DNA of 64,000 nt from Lotus japonicus (Eukaryota > Streptophyta > Magnoliopsida > Fabales > Fabaceae), in the NCBI RefSeq assembly GCF_012489685.1, contig NC_080043.1:28552743-28616742 (forward strand), written 5' to 3'. Positions 1 through 11,554 of the stretch are shown here, piece by piece. The notes beneath the pieces are model-generated. The model saw only the letters and a program-made list of their open reading frames with translations, made no database searches and was not told the origin of the DNA. Each line of letters starts with the position of its first letter. Within the stretch, counting starts at the first letter, position 1. Both the position numbers and the translations under genes were made by a program.

Positions 1-1
1 T

Positions 2-2563
2 CTTTGTGAAGCATGTCAGAAAGGCAAATTCACTAAAGTCCCTTTCAAGAATGTTGTCTCAACCTCAAGGCCGTTGGAACTTCTGCATATCGACCTTTTT
101 GGACCAGTGAAAACTGAGTCTATATGTGGCAAGAGATATGGGATGGTTATCGTTGATGACTATAGCCGCTGGACATGGGTAAAGTTTCTAACCCGCAAGG
201 ATGAGTCTCATGCTGTGTTCTCTACCTTCATAGCCCAAGTGCAAAACGAGAAGGCTTGTAGAATTGTGCGTGTCAGAAGTGATCATGGTGGAGAGTTTGA
301 GAATGACAAGTTTGAGAGTCTGTTTGATTCCTATGGAATTGCACATGATTTCTCTTGTCCCAGAACTCCTCAACAAAATGGTGTTGTTGAGAGGAAGAAC
401 AGAACTCTTCAGGAGATGGCTAGAACCATGCTCCAAGAAACTGGCATAGCTAAGCACTTTTGGGCAGAGGCAGTAAATACAGCATGTTACATTCAGAACA
501 GAATCTCTGTGAGACCAATTCTGAATAAGACTCCCTATGAATTGTGGAAGAACATAAAACCCAACATTTCTTATTTTCATCCTTTTGGTTGTGTTTGCTA
601 TGTTCTTAATACTAAGGATAGATTGCATAAATTTGATGCTAAGTCTTCTAAATGTCTTTTACTTGGTTACTCTGAAAGATCTAAAGGTTTTAGATTTTAT
701 AATACTGATGCTAAGACTATTGAAGAATCTATTCATGTTAGATTTGACGATAAGCTTGACTCTGACCAGTCAAAGGTAGTTGAGAAGTTTGCAGATTTAA
801 GCATTAATGTTTCTGACAAAGGCAAAGCTCCAGAGGAAGCTGAGCCAGAGGAAGATGAACCAGAAGAAGAAGCTGGTCCCTCTGATTCACAAACTCTGAA
901 GAAGAGCAGAATCACTGCAGCTCATCCTAAGGAATTGATTCTGGGCAACAAGGACGAACCAGTCAGAACCAGATCAGCCTTCAGACCCTCTGAAGAGACC
1001 TTGCTTAGTCTGAAAGGATTGGTGTCCTTAATTGAACCCAAGTCCATAGATGAAGCTCTTCAGGACAAGGATTGGATTCTGGCCATGGAAGAAGAATTGA
1101 ATCAATTCTCCAAGAACGATGTTTGGAGCTTAGTGAAGAAGCCTGAGAGTGTCCATGTAATTGGAACAAAATGGGTGTTCAGAAACAAGCTGAATGAGAA
1201 AGGAGATGTAGTCAGAAACAAGGCAAGGCTAGTTGCTCAAGGTTACAGTCAGCAGGAAGGAATAGACTACACAGAAACATTTGCTCCAGTAGCAAGACTA
1301 GAAGCAATCAGACTATTGATCTCTTTCTCAGTGAATCACAACATAGTTCTTCATCAGATGGATGTGAAAAGTGCCTTCCTAAATGGTTATATTTCAGAGG
1401 AAGTTTATGTTTATCAACCCCCAGGTTTTGAAGATGAGAAGAAGCCAGACCATGTGTTCAAATTGAAGAAATCACTCTATGGTCTAAAGCAAGCTCCCAG
1501 AGCATGGTATGAGAGACTCAGCTCATTCCTTCTAGAGAATGAGTTTGTAAGGGGTAAAGTAGATACAACTCTCTTTTGCAAAACTTATAAAGATGATATC
1601 TTAATTGTGCAAATCTATGTTGATGATATTATATTTGGTTCTGCTAATCAATCTCTATGCAAAGAATTTTCTAAGATGATGCAGGCTGAATTTGAGATGA
1701 GTATGATGGGAGAACTAAAGTACTTTCTGGGAATACAAGTTGATCAAACACCAGAAGGAACATATATCCATCAGAGCAAGTACACTAAAGAACTTCTGAA
1801 GAAGTTCAATATGCTGGAATCTACAGTGGCCAAGACTCCAATGCATCCAACATGCATTCTGGAGAAAGAAGATGAAAGTGGTAAAGTATGTCAGAAGCTC
1901 TATCGTGGCATGATAGGTTCTCTTCTATACTTGACTGCATCTAGGCCAGATATATTATTTAGTGTTCATTTATGTGCTCATTTCCAATCAGACCCAAGGG
2001 AAACTCACTTAACTGCTGTTAAGAGGATCCTAAGGTATCTAAAAGGCACCACTAACCTTGGCTTGATGTATAAGAAAACATCAGAGTATAAGCTTTCAGG
2101 TTATTGTGATGCTGATTATGCTGGAGATAGAACAAAGAGAAAAAGTACTTCTGGAAATTGTCAATTTCTAGGAAGCAATCTAGTCTCATGGGCAAGCAAG
2201 AGACAATCAACCATTGCACTATCCACTGCAGAGGCAGAATATATCTCAGCAGCAATATGCAGCACTCAGATGCTCTGGATGAAACATCAGCTGGAGGATT
2301 ATCAGATCCTTGAGAGCAATATCTCAATCTATTGTGATAACACTGCTGCAATCTCATTGAGTAAGAATCCTATCCTACATTCAAGGGCAAAGCATATTGA
2401 GGTAAAGTATCACTTTATTAGAGATTATGTACAGAAGGGCGTACTTCTTCTGAAGTTTGTTGATACTGACCATCAATGGGCAGATACCTTTACAAAGCCT
2501 TTAGCAGAGGATAGATTTAATTTTATTCTGAAAAATCTGAATATGGACTTTTGTCCAGAGTGA
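2..2563 (+). CDS. Copia pol polyprotein, C-terminal part (integrase-RT-RNase H), 5' truncated by window
   Basis: An open frame runs from base 2 to the TGA at 2561-2563 without interruption. The first residues are the end of the integrase zinc-binding region (CxxC followed by a basic stretch). The integrase core follows, with its acidic residues in [16 protein letters not shown] and [12 protein letters not shown]. An acidic linker (about 815-880, rich in PEEDEPEEE) separates it from the reverse transcriptase, which has [20 protein letters not shown] and the catalytic YVDDIIFG. RNase H follows with [17 protein letters not shown] and CDNTAAI. Integrase inserts the cDNA; RT and RNase H make it from element RNA in virus-like particles. 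There are no internal stops, so this part looks recently functional. The gag and protease portions lie upstream of the window. Confidence 0.95.
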   Translation, partial: LCEACQKGKFTKVPFKNVVSTSRPLELLHIDLFGPVKTESICGKRYGMVIVDDYSRWTWVKFLTRKDESHAVFSTFIAQVQNEKACRIVRVRSDHGGEFENDKFESLFDSYGIAHDFSCPRTPQQNGVVERKNRTLQEMARTMLQETGIAKHFWAEAVNTACYIQNRISVRPILNKTPYELWKNIKPNISYFHPFGCVCYVLNTKDRLHKFDAKSSKCLLLGYSERSKGFRFYNTDAKTIEESIHVRFDDKLDSDQSKVVEKFADLSINVSDKGKAPEEAEPEEDEPEEEAGPSDSQTLKKSRITAAHPKELILGNKDEPVRTRSAFRPSEETLLSLKGLVSLIEPKSIDEALQDKDWILAMEEELNQFSKNDVWSLVKKPESVHVIGTKWVFRNKLNEKGDVVRNKARLVAQGYSQQEGIDYTETFAPVARLEAIRLLISFSVNHNIVLHQMDVKSAFLNGYISEEVYVYQPPGFEDEKKPDHVFKLKKSLYGLKQAPRAWYERLSSFLLENEFVRGKVDTTLFCKTYKDDILIVQIYVDDIIFGSANQSLCKEFSKMMQAEFEMSMMGELKYFLGIQVDQTPEGTYIHQSKYTKELLKKFNMLESTVAKTPMHPTCILEKEDESGKVCQKLYRGMIGSLLYLTASRPDILFSVHLCAHFQSDPRETHLTAVKRILRYLKGTTNLGLMYKKTSEYKLSGYCDADYAGDRTKRKSTSGNCQFLGSNLVSWASKRQSTIALSTAEAEYISAAICSTQMLWMKHQLEDYQILESNISIYCDNTAAISLSKNPILHSRAKHIEVKYHFIRDYVQKGVLLLKFVDTDHQWADTFTKPLAEDRFNFILKNLNMDFCPE

Positions 2564-3004
2564 AGATGGATCAGAACCTCTGACTATGATACTTCTTGAT
2601 CAGAAGATGTCTAGTCCAGAAGGTAACTCAATCAGAGTGTGTGTACCCATTGGTGCTGACTCTGAAGCTGAGACAGTAACACGTGTGTCAGTATCTCTGA
2701 TGCATAGTTCCTTGTGCCCGTGTGACAGTCTGTCATGATGCGTGTAGATGTGCTTCTCTCCTGTGTGTGATACGTGTATTTACTGTTACTATCATGTCTT
2801 TAATTTTTAACCGTTGATCTTAAAATGCTTTTTGAATCAACAACGGTTACTTGATAAAACCCACTATACACACACGATCTCCTACACTTTCGGTTTTTAC
2901 TCTCTCTCTTGTATTTTCAAAACCGCTTACCCTCGATTTCTCTCTCGCTCTCTCTTCATCTTTCAACCTTCATCTTCTACCCAAAACCTTCAACCGCTCC
3001 AACA
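2564..3004 (+). other. Spacer between pol and env-like region
   Basis: About 440 bases without a convincing gene. The stretch 2860-3000 is pyrimidine-rich (CTCTCTC runs) and resembles a plant 5' UTR leading into the ATG at 3005. A weak TATA-like CACTATACA lies near 2861. A separate or spliced message for the downstream frame is possible but not shown by the sequence. Confidence 0.5.
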
Positions 3005-5895
3005 ATGGTGAGACAAACCAGAAGAGCTACTGCAGATGCAACCCAGTTCCCTCATATGGTAGTTGGTCAAGCTACAGGCCAATTGGGTCCTGAAGCTCCT
3101 GTTCAAGATCAAGCTCAAGAGCAGACTATTCCGATTGCAGAACGGGACTGTGTCGTTCACTGCGTATATGCTCCTGAGGAACTTCAAGTACTGGCAGAAT
3201 GGAGATTTGACCTCGACAATCTTGCTACAAATGGGTATGATCTTCGTCTTGAAGTCCAAGCTCAAGGTTGGGAAAATTACTTCAACAGGCTTCGAGGAAC
3301 GGTGTATGACAAACTGATCAAGGAATTCTGGAAGCACGCCGACTGCGATGATACTCAGGTGGTATCTCACATTCTTGGAAGGAAGATCATCATTACTGAG
3401 AAGTCCTTCGTGAATCTGCTGGGTCCAGAAACTGCTCTTGGGTATCGATTCCAATTCACTGAATCGAAGCTGAAACCCCAAACGAAGGATGAGACCAACA
3501 AGGCCCTGTACACCAATTACAAATCGGGCAAGACTAATTACAAAGTGATGGATCTTCATCCCAAGCTCAGAATCTGGCACAAGATTCTGCTGAACTGCAT
3601 CAACCAGAGGCCAAAGGGCAGTTCCCCAGATTACATCAATTTCTGCCAGAAGGCAATGCTAGTCTTCATCCAAGACAAGAGGAAACTCTGTCTCCTTTCT
3701 TCTTGTTCTCTTACCTGAAGGAATGTATCAGGAAGTCGAGAACTACTGCCTCCATCAAGTCCGCAATCAAGTATATCCCTTTTGGGAGATTGCTGTCTGA
3801 TATCTTCATTGAGAGCGGCCTCATTCAAGATCTGGTCAATGCTGGATGCACAGAGGATCTGACCACTATTGTCAGTGATGTCTTCACTGCAAATTCTCTG
3901 AAGAAGATGGGTCTAGTCAAAAAGAAGATTGCTCCTGCCCATGAAGACACATCTTCTGAAATCAGAAAAAGAAGAGTCTCTCTGAACGACTTTCCCTTGT
4001 GGACCCAGGCAGACAACCCTGAAGCAATCAGGTGTTTCGTTGAGGATCTGAAGAGTCAAGGCTTTGAGATTGATGTTGATGAATTCTTCAGCATGCTGCC
4101 TCCTGCACCAGAGTTTGATCCTCCTCTCATGAAGAAGGTTCAGAGGAAGATGATCTTAGAAGAATCCTCTGAGGAATCAGATGTCCCTCTGAACAAAGGG
4201 AAGAAGGCTGGTCAATCCAAGAGAAAACATGATGAAACCAGCAAGCCTAATGATGGTGACGATGGTGATAATGAGGATGGTCCTCCTTCTCCTAAGAAGC
4301 AGAAGAAGCAGGTCAGAATAGTGGTGAAGCCTACCCGGGTGGAACCAGCTGCTGAAGTGATCAGAAGGATTGAAACTCCTGCCAGAGTGACTAGATCATC
4401 AGCACAATCAAGTAAGTCTGCAGTTGCTTCTGATGATGATTTGAATTTATTTGATGCACTCCCCATCTCTGCCTTGCTCAAACAATCTTCAAATCCACTC
4501 ACTCCCATTCCTGAGTCCCAACCAGCTGCACAAACCACCTCTCCACCACATTCCCCAAGGTCTTCATTTTTCCAACCTTCTCCCAATGAAGCACCTCTCT
4601 GGAATATGCTTCAGAACCAACCCACCGGACCCTCTGATCCAACCTCACCCATCACCATCCAGTATAACCCATTAACTTCTGAACCCATCATCCATGAACA
4701 ACCAGAGCCCAACCAAACAGAACATGGACCCAGAACCTCTGATCACTCTGTCCCAAGAGCATCAGAACGTCTGGCTCCTAGAACTACTGATACAGACTCT
4801 TCCACAGCCTATACACCTGTATCCTTCCCAACCAATGTTGCTGACTCTTCTCCCTCCAATAAGTCTGAATCCATTAGAAAATTCATGGAGGTCAGAAAAG
4901 AAAAGGTGTCTACCTTAGAAGAGTATTATCTCACTTGTCCAAGCCCTAGGAGATATCCTGGCCTTAGACCTGAACGTCTAGTAGACCCATATGAACCTAT
5001 CTTGGCCAATCCTTTACATGAGGCAGACCCTTTGGCTCAACAAGTTCAACCTGCCCCTGACCAACAAGAGCCAGTTCAACCAGAACCCGAACCAGAACAA
5101 TCTGTGTCTAACCACTCTTCGGTTAGATCACCAAATCCTCTGGTTGACACTTCAGAACCTCACCTTGGAACCTCTGAACCTCATGTTCATTCCTTTAACA
5201 TTGGCTCTCCACAAGGTGCCTCTGAAGCTCACAGCAGCAATCATCCAGCCTCTCCTGAAACCAACCTCTCTATAATTCCTTACACTCACCTCCGACCCAC
5301 ATCTCTCTCTGAGTGCATCAATATTTTCCATCATGAAGCTTCATTGATGCTACGCAATGTGCAAGGTCAGACTGACCTAAGCGAGAATGCTGAATATGTG
5401 GCTGAAGAGTGGAACAGTCTGAGCACTTGGCTAGTGGCTCAAGTTCCAGTTATGATGCAGCTCCTGAATGCAGAGGGAAGTCAGAGGATCGAGGCTGCAA
5501 AGCACAAGTTTGCTAGAAGGGTGGCTCTTCATGAACAAGAACAGAGACAGAAGCTTCTTGAAGCTATTGAAGAGGCCAGAAGAAAGCAAGAGCAAGCAGA
5601 AGAAGCTACACGTCTAGCAGCAGCTCAAGCTGAACAAACCAGATTAGAGGCAGAACGACTTGAAGCTGAGGCTGAAGCTCTTAGATGCCAAGCACTTGCA
5701 CCGGTAGTGTTTACTCCTGTTGCTTCTGCTTCCATTCCAGCTCCTCAAGCTGCTCAGAATGTTCCTTCCAGTTCTACTCAGTCAAGCTCGTCCAGACTCG
5801 ACATCATGGAACAACGTCTTGATACTCATAAGTCCATGCTAATAGACATGAAGGAAATGATGATGGAACTTCTGCGTCGATCTGCTAAACCTTAG
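3005..5895 (+). pseudogene. Sirevirus env-like / 3' ORF, split by a frameshift
   Basis: The first part opens at the ATG at 3005 (preceded by CAACA, a good plant context) and stops at 3716-3718. The second frame is open through the same area and ends at 5895. Homology-like continuity (a basic segment followed by SYLKECIRKSR) passes from one frame to the other near 3690-3710, so a single-base indel there is the simplest explanation. The first part is the conserved globular N-terminus of SIRE env-like proteins. The middle (about 4140-5330) is acidic and then rich in Pro, Ser and Thr. The end (about 5470-5690) is a Glu/Gln/Ala-rich coiled coil. I see no clear signal peptide or transmembrane helix, so an envelope role is only a family label. 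Function in plants is unknown. Confidence 0.82.
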
Positions 5896-6034
5896 TCTTA
5901 GGATCTCTTCGTTTTTCTTCTTACCCTAGTTTTATTTTCTTTACGTTTTTTATTTTTTATTGTTTTTGTCTTTCCGTTATTTATTTTTGCACATCATACA
6001 TATATATATCTGACATTATGTTTGCAAAATTTTC

Positions 6035-6049
6035 TTTATTCATAATAAA
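6035..6049. terminator. Back-to-back poly(A) signals between convergent ORFs
   Basis: TTTATT at 6035-6040 reads AATAAA on the minus strand, and AATAAA at 6044-6049 lies on the plus strand. They sit in the ~200-base gap between the end of the env-like frame (5895) and the end of the antisense ORF (6093). Each lies downstream of its own ORF, at a distance typical for plant 3' UTRs. Confidence 0.5.
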
Positions 6050-6092
6050 CTGCGTTTACATCATACATTTTTTTTTCTTTTTCCCTAAAATC

Positions 6093-6485
6093 CTAGAATG
6101 GAGGATCCCTCCTCATTCTTCTGCACTCCTGGCGCTGCTCTGACCTCTCCTTCTCCAGACGATCCAGTGAATACTGGATGTTGTTGAGATTGACAATCTG
6201 CTCATCCCTCTCCAGAATTTCTTCTGAAGTCTTGAGCTTCTTTTCTATAATTTCTTTCTCTTCCAGCAGCTTTAGTTCAAGCTGGCTGAGTTCTTGCACT
6301 TCCTCCACGAAGGCAAGAAATTCCCTCAAGTCTTTCTTCAACTCTGGACGCAGGTCCTCCTCCAGCAGTGTCCGTGTTAGCTCTGAGATGGTTGTTGTAC
6401 CCTCTGGATGCCTAATGTTGAGGAACAAGTCCTCCTCAAAGGCTCTCTTTCTCAGCTCTTCTAATGCGATCATGTATGATGCCAT
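6093..6485 (-). CDS. Antisense coiled-coil ORF in Sirevirus 3' region
   Basis: A 130-residue ORF runs opposite to pol, between the env-like frame and the 3' LTR. The ATG at 6485 is preceded on its strand by GAGAAAA, a good plant start context, with a TATA box about 60 bases upstream. The protein is highly charged. Residues about 40-110 form a predicted coiled coil (ELKKDLREFLAFVEEVQELS, then a Leu/Glu/Lys heptad pattern), and it ends in a basic Arg-rich tail (CRRMRRDP). It has no signal peptide, membrane segment or recognised enzyme motif. An antisense ORF with its own promoter is known from some Ty3/gypsy Tat elements; I do not recall an established role for one in Sireviruses. It could dimerise or bind element RNA or capsid, but that is speculation. 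Confidence 0.6.
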   Translation of the reverse strand: MASYMIALEELRKRAFEEDLFLNIRHPEGTTTISELTRTLLEEDLRPELKKDLREFLAFVEEVQELSQLELKLLEEKEIIEKKLKTSEEILERDEQIVNLNNIQYSLDRLEKERSEQRQECRRMRRDPPF

Positions 6486-6540
6486 TTTTCTCTGTTATGA
6501 TATTGCTCGAGTTGTGAAGCTTACCCCATTCTCCATTGCT

Positions 6541-6549
6541 TTATATAGG
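6541..6549 (-). promoter_or_regulatory. TATA box of antisense ORF
   Basis: On the minus strand the sequence CCTATATAAAG lies about 55-65 bases upstream of the ATG at 6485. That would give a short 5' leader of about 30 bases. It is the only good TATA box near this ORF. Confidence 0.5.
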
Positions 6550-6734
6550 CTTCACTTTCTCTCTGAAAGTTAATGCTCCTACAGTTTCTCGAGGTTAAGT
6601 TCTTGGTAACTGACCCTCTTCTTTACTCCCTTGGCCGGTGGTAAACGTTCTTCTTGTGCATTAACTCTTCTATTTACTTCGCCTAACTCTGATTCATGCA
6701 TCGTTTTAATCTTCTTAAAACTTAGACCTTCTCT

Positions 6735-7290
6735 AAGGGGGAGTACCTTGTACTTCAAGCTAAGTTTTTCACACCCCAAGCTTTTTGCTTATGACAAAAA
6801 GGGAGAGTACAACCCAGTTTTTGATGTGTAAGATGTGTTAGTGTGATTTATTTTTCTTTTGGAGAATTTAAGAGTTCCACCTTTATGACCATAGATGTGT
6901 CACTGGGCAAATACAAGGAATACATTTAACTTCTTCTGAAGTGATTTTAGTTTGACTCTGATACCCAAAGACTCTGATACCTTGCCCGTTGACTCTGATT
7001 ACTTATGCGCTCTGATTACTCTATTTCATCTATGTCATAAGTTTTTCACTCTGAACTCTTATATTATTTAGCTCAGAATCTAGACTTTTCTAACGTTTTC
7101 ATCAAGTATTAGATTCAGGGGGAGCTAAGCTCAGAATCAAGCAGTGACTTGAATTCAGAATGAGCAAGATAAACTATTCACATCAGGATAAGTCTTATTC
7201 TATATCTCTAAACTCTGAGTGAATTCAGTTTAATGTCTAAGAATTGTTCATCAAAAATCTTAGTTTTGTCATCATCAAAAAGGGGGAGAT
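6735..7290 (+). promoter_or_regulatory. Multiple polypurine tracts upstream of 3' LTR
   Basis: Four similar purine tracts occur: AAGGGGGAG at 6735-6743, AAAAAGGGAGAG at 6796-6807, AGGGGGAG at 7117-7124, and AAAAAGGGGGAGAT at 7277-7290, which abuts the LTR. The last is the functional primer site for plus-strand DNA synthesis. Repeated PPTs before the 3' LTR are a known feature of Sireviruses. Tracts 1 and 2 also lie in the 5' flank of the antisense ORF. Confidence 0.8.
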
Positions 7291-8499
7291 TGTAAGATCA
7301 AGTTTTGATCTAGTAGTACAACTCTATGTTTTGATGATTACAAGTTAACCTTTTGATATGAACAATTATGGTACTCTAACCTGTTTTTCTGAGTGTGCTA
7401 TTTACAGGCTCTGACCTCAATTCAATCCCACACAAATCAGAAGCACTGTGCATAAAGAGTGACCCAAGCAACGCTTTCGCATTGACCATGTTCAAAATGA
7501 ACAGTGGAAAAGCTTCAGAAGTTCTGAAGCTACACAAACTCTGATATGGACTCAGTCACTAGAAGCTCTGAAGATCCAGAAGTTCTGATAACCAAGAAAC
7601 ACTGAAGGTTCAGATGTTCTGATGGTGTAGAAGACTCTGTAGATACAGAAGCTGAATAGTGGAAACTCTGATGTCCAGAAGCAAGAAACTCTGAAGACCA
7701 TGTACTTCCCTCTGAGTTCAGAATCAGAAGATACAACGGTCAGAGGATCTGTGCTTTCCCTCTGACTCTGATCAACCGCCTTCACAAGTTCCAACATGAA
7801 GCATTCCCTTGATCAGAAGTCTCATAGGTTTAAAGGTCAAGTCACTATCCAAGTACAAAAGCAACTGTACCATCCTGACGACCTACCTAACGTTCTCAGC
7901 CACAGCAGAAGCTGGAATTTCCAGAACTGCCCTCCAACGGTAGCATTTCCATGCAACGTTCAACCCTAATCCTTGGAGTATAAATAGTGACTGAAGATTG
8001 AAAGAAGCGGCTAGAAGCATTCACACACGCGCAAGAAATATTCAAATCCTTCTAAGCTTTCTTTCATCTGAAATTCATTGTGTTTACTATTAGCTTTTCA
8101 GAAGCAAATCTCTTGTAAACAATTCTTTGATAAACAGTTTGTTTAGTTCCTTTAGGAGATCAAGGTTGATCGGATCCTAGAGAAGGCTAAGAGAGTGAAT
8201 CTTAGTGTGAGCTAAGTCAGTGTAATTGTTAGTCACTTGTAGGTTTCAAGTGCAGTTGTAACACTTTACCTGATTAGTGGATTGCCTTCATTCTAAGAAG
8301 GAAGAAATCACCTTAACGGGTGGACTTGAGTAGCTTGAGTGATTCATCAAGTGAACCAGGATAAAAATCCTTGTGTGCTTCTCTATCTCTTATTCTTAGC
8401 ACTTAAGTTCTCGAAAGATTTGTCAAAATCTTTAAGGTGGAAGCTTTATCTTGAAAACGTTATTCAAACCCCCCCTTTCTACCGTTTTTCATACCTTCA
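7291..8499 (+). repeat. SIRE 3' LTR (1209 bp)
   Basis: Starts TGTAAGATCAAG right after the PPT and ends ATACCTTCA at 8499, giving TG...CA ends. A TATA box (GTATAAATA, about 7978-7986) marks the U3/R boundary. The same LTR family occurs twice more in the window: a solo LTR at 31083-32328 and a truncated reverse copy at 60551-61573. Conserved blocks include the GTTTTGATGATTACAA region near the start and the GGTGATTTCTTCC-type region near the end. Confidence 0.93.
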
Positions 8500-8584
8500 G
8501 AAAGGGGAGGCGAACAGCAGCGATGAACGTGGCGGCGCGTGAGAGGAAAAGCAGTGGTGGATCGGAACCTCGCGAGGGAGAACG

Positions 8585-8991
8585 GTGGGTCGTGGCGGCG
8601 CGAGAGGACGCGGCGCAACAGATCCAACAACGTGCGTGGCGGTGGCTAGCAGAGGAGCGTGGTGGAGGCGATTTAGAAGGAAGGAAGGAGGAAGGGAGGT
8701 GGTGGTGATCACGAAGGAGAAGGAGGTGGTGATGGTGGTGCAGCCATGGGAGAGAAAGGGAGTGGCCACTGGTTCCTCCTCCTCCAACGGCCCCAACCCT
8801 AACGCAGCAGCAGAGGAGTTAAGACCAGCGTGCTGGAAAAGGAACCGGTTGATTTTTGGCCTCTTATTCTTGATTTCCCTCATATTTGTTACCTCTGATT
8901 CACAATTTCTCTCTCGAAGGAAGCTCCTCACCGAAGCCACAATGTCTACTACCTCACGCAGGCTTCTCCCAATCCAATTCTACTACCTATT
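8585..8991 (+). CDS. Putative first exon of an unrecognised gene
   Basis: An ATG-initiated frame begins just downstream of the Sirevirus LTR and stays open to a good splice donor (CTATTT|GTAAGT at about 8991). The predicted peptide is Gly/Arg-rich at first, then has a hydrophobic segment near residues 85-102 (LIFGLLFLISLIFV), followed by SRRKLLTE. This pattern could be a type II membrane anchor or an internal signal. The upstream base composition is unusually GC-rich for this window. I could not identify a family or downstream exons with confidence. The LTR insertion may have displaced the native promoter. Confidence 0.3.
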
Positions 8992-9016
8992 TGTAAGTCC
9001 AAAACTCCCTCTTTGA

Positions 9017-11190
9017 TTTAGACAATTGTTCTTAGCAGAATTAATACCAATGACCTGATATACATGTTATGTGTGCTGCTGCAAGCTTAGTCTGCTCTGC
9101 ATCCTTTTTTATAGCATAGTTCTGTAGCTGTTTGCCGGTTTAATTATGTAATTTGATGTTTAGCATCTTCGGAAAGTGTTGTGTGTGCCCAGTCATTGAA
9201 TAGTGGAGTGTTGGCTGTGTTCTAGCTCCAATTGGTGATCAGTTTTGCTGGTTTTTTGTAGAAGTAAAAAAGCAAAAAATTTGCAGCAATGGTTTTTTTT
9301 TAAGAGCAAAGAAATTGTATTGAAAGAGATGCACTACAGGTGCATCAACCCAAAACAAAATAGAAAATCAAAAGAAGAGAATATAAAGGAGAAACAAAAG
9401 AAAAGGCTACTGGACAACTTCAATTGTTAATCACCTACGACTATAGGCAAGACATTAGTCATTCCCAACTCAAGATATTGCTGATTTATTAGCATGTGTT
9501 TACTTTCCAGGCACTGCAATATATCCCCCCCTGAGAAAGACACTTTCCAGTTCTGCAGCAAGCAAAGAAACAATCATGGCAGCTCCAACAGATTTTTTGG
9601 ATCCAAGACAGCGCCCCCAATAATAAAGGTAGCTGAAAATCATTAAAAAAACCAGTATACCATTGGTAAACCAGTAAAGGCTTTGATACTGATATGAATG
9701 TTAATTCAAGTGGGGTTGGATGTTCTATCTTGGTGTGTTGATACCATGGTGATTCTATGTTATGATGGGATTGCATTAAAGCTTCAGATCTGTGCTCACA
9801 TGATATTTTTCTGCCTTTGATTTGTTTCCAAATTTAGTCTCACTAATTTCATCTTGCTTCTGTTATTTTGTTGGGCTGTGAGTTAGTCAATTTCAGTTGT
9901 GTACTATGTATATGTTGGGGATATATTGGTTTTAGTAGTGCATTAGAGTGGTGGGTACCTGATGCTGCTATAATTTCAGGGTGCTATACTGAGTAGTATA
10001 CTCACTATCTCTCCTTTTATTTTGATATTTTTCTCCTCTTTTAAACGGGTTCAAGCACCTCTTGTGCTTGTATATAATAATTATTCTGGCTTATCAAAAA
10101 AAATTAGACAACCGAAAGTCATAGTGTCTTGTGTGAATGCATTTTTTCTATATATTTATCTATTTATCTATTTCCAGTTATATGCTAATCTAATGTCAAT
10201 ACTCAACTTGTGGGAGTCAATCTATACACTTCATATCTTTTTTATTTCTCTTTTTCATTCAAGCTATGTTTTCATTTTAATTTCATTCAGATCTAATATC
10301 TATGCAGGGTGTTTCTATTTACCCATCTTTCATTGAGCTTTTTATGTCTTACCTTAATTGAGGTGATCTTCTGAATTTTGAATTAGTTAGGATTAGCTGA
10401 TTTCATTTTGGAGTTGTAAACATCAACGTACATCTTTGTTGAACAGGCAGATGCCCTCGTTTGCCTGTTGTTGCGGCTATAAAAATGGACGTTCTTTTGA
10501 TATTCATCTTGTATGCTTTATGAATTGTTATGTATTGATTGTAAATCTTCCATTGCGGTGTTCTTGTAGATCCCATGATCAGCAATCTAATGTGGATGCC
10601 CTTTCGAGTTAGCAACAAGCAACTTTGGGCGAAATGTAGACAGAATGGAGTATAATGATATAGAAGTTTCATTTTCTTCCTCAGCACCTTATGCTTCAGA
10701 GTCAAAAATTCTGGATTGAGATTTTAGTTGCATAAAGGTTAGAAAAATTTGTAGAGCCCTTTTTTTTCCCTTCCTTTTTCAATGCTTAATGTTATCTTGA
10801 ATTCTATCTTGCAATTATTGTATTTTATTTTAGACTTTATCCCAAGGCTAAGGCAACAATTCAGAGTTGGTGTTTTGAGAAACGAAAATTTCATAGTGGA
10901 ATATATAGTATGTAGGTTTTAGCAAGCACATAAAATTTAAGATTGTGTCAACTTTGAGCAATTACTTATGTTCTTTTTCAATAGATAATTCCTATGTTAG
11001 CTAGAATGTTGCAATTTTCATTGCTTTATTTTAATGGTAACAGGGGGGGCACATTGGGAAGTCTTGTTGGGGTGTTTTTCTTTGTATTGTATTGGTGAAG
11101 CAAGTAAATTTGTGGTGGTAGTGATTCTAGTTGAAGGAAATAGAACTTCCTGGGCTCTTGAGTCCTAAGAATATGTCTTCAGACTGCCCA
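9017..11190. other. Gene-free interval
   Basis: AT-rich sequence with no convincing exon. It could be intron and 3' sequence of the putative gene starting at 8585. A block at 9290-9430 (ending GACAACTTCAATTG) looks like a dispersed-repeat tail with an A-rich body. A short TA microsatellite lies at about 11195-11212. Confidence 0.4.
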
Positions 11191-11217
11191 TAAATATATA
11201 TATATATATATATGTTT

Positions 11218-11554
11218 AACAAGTGCTACAGCGCTTCTATATAGGAATGTTTTAGTATGCACTTATATTAAAACGCTTTTTGATGGAAATGTTGTAGAAA
11301 ACACCTATATTAAAGCGTTTCATAATTGAAGTGGTTAGTAAAAGGACTTATTAAAGCGCTTCTTTCTAAAATTCGCTTTAGCATATGCACTCACTAAACC
11401 GCTTCTTTTGCAAAAGCGTTGTAGAAGATGGCATGTTCTACAACGCTTTCTAAAAAAGCGCTTGACTGTACTACAACGGTACGTTCTACAGCGCTTCTTA
11501 AGCGTTGTAAAATTGAAAAAACAAGCGCTGTAAAATGCAATTTCTGGCGTAGTG
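11218..11554 (-). mobile_element. CACTA (En/Spm) transposon end with subterminal repeats
   Basis: On the minus strand the sequence starts CACTACGCCAGAAATTGC at 11554, a typical CACTA terminus. The next ~330 bases contain more than ten copies of an AAGCGCT / AAGCGTT / CAACGCT motif in both orientations, as expected of subterminal transposase-binding repeats. No transposase and no matching second terminus were found, so this is an internally deleted or truncated copy. Confidence 0.7.

Larger units (their letters stand above)
1..8499 (+). mobile_element. SIRE1-like Sirevirus (Ty1/copia LTR retrotransposon), 3' portion
   Basis: The window opens inside the pol gene of a copia element. In order it contains integrase, reverse transcriptase and RNase H (to 2563), an env-like region (3005-5895), an antisense ORF (6093-6485), several polypurine tracts (6735-7290) and a 3' LTR (7291-8499). 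The extra reading frame after pol, the repeated polypurine tracts and the LTR of about 1.2 kb match the Sirevirus (SIRE1/Maximus) lineage. The 5' LTR, PBS and gag lie outside the window. The five bases after the LTR, GAAAG at 8500-8504, should be one copy of the 5-bp target duplication; the partner is not visible. The env-like frame carries one frameshift, so this copy is probably not fully functional. Confidence 0.93.

Noticed and set aside
10403..10705. 100-codon minus-strand ORF and an overlapping Cys-rich 54-codon plus-strand ORF
   Set aside because: No recognised motif, no codon bias and no supporting splice or promoter context in an AT-rich interval.
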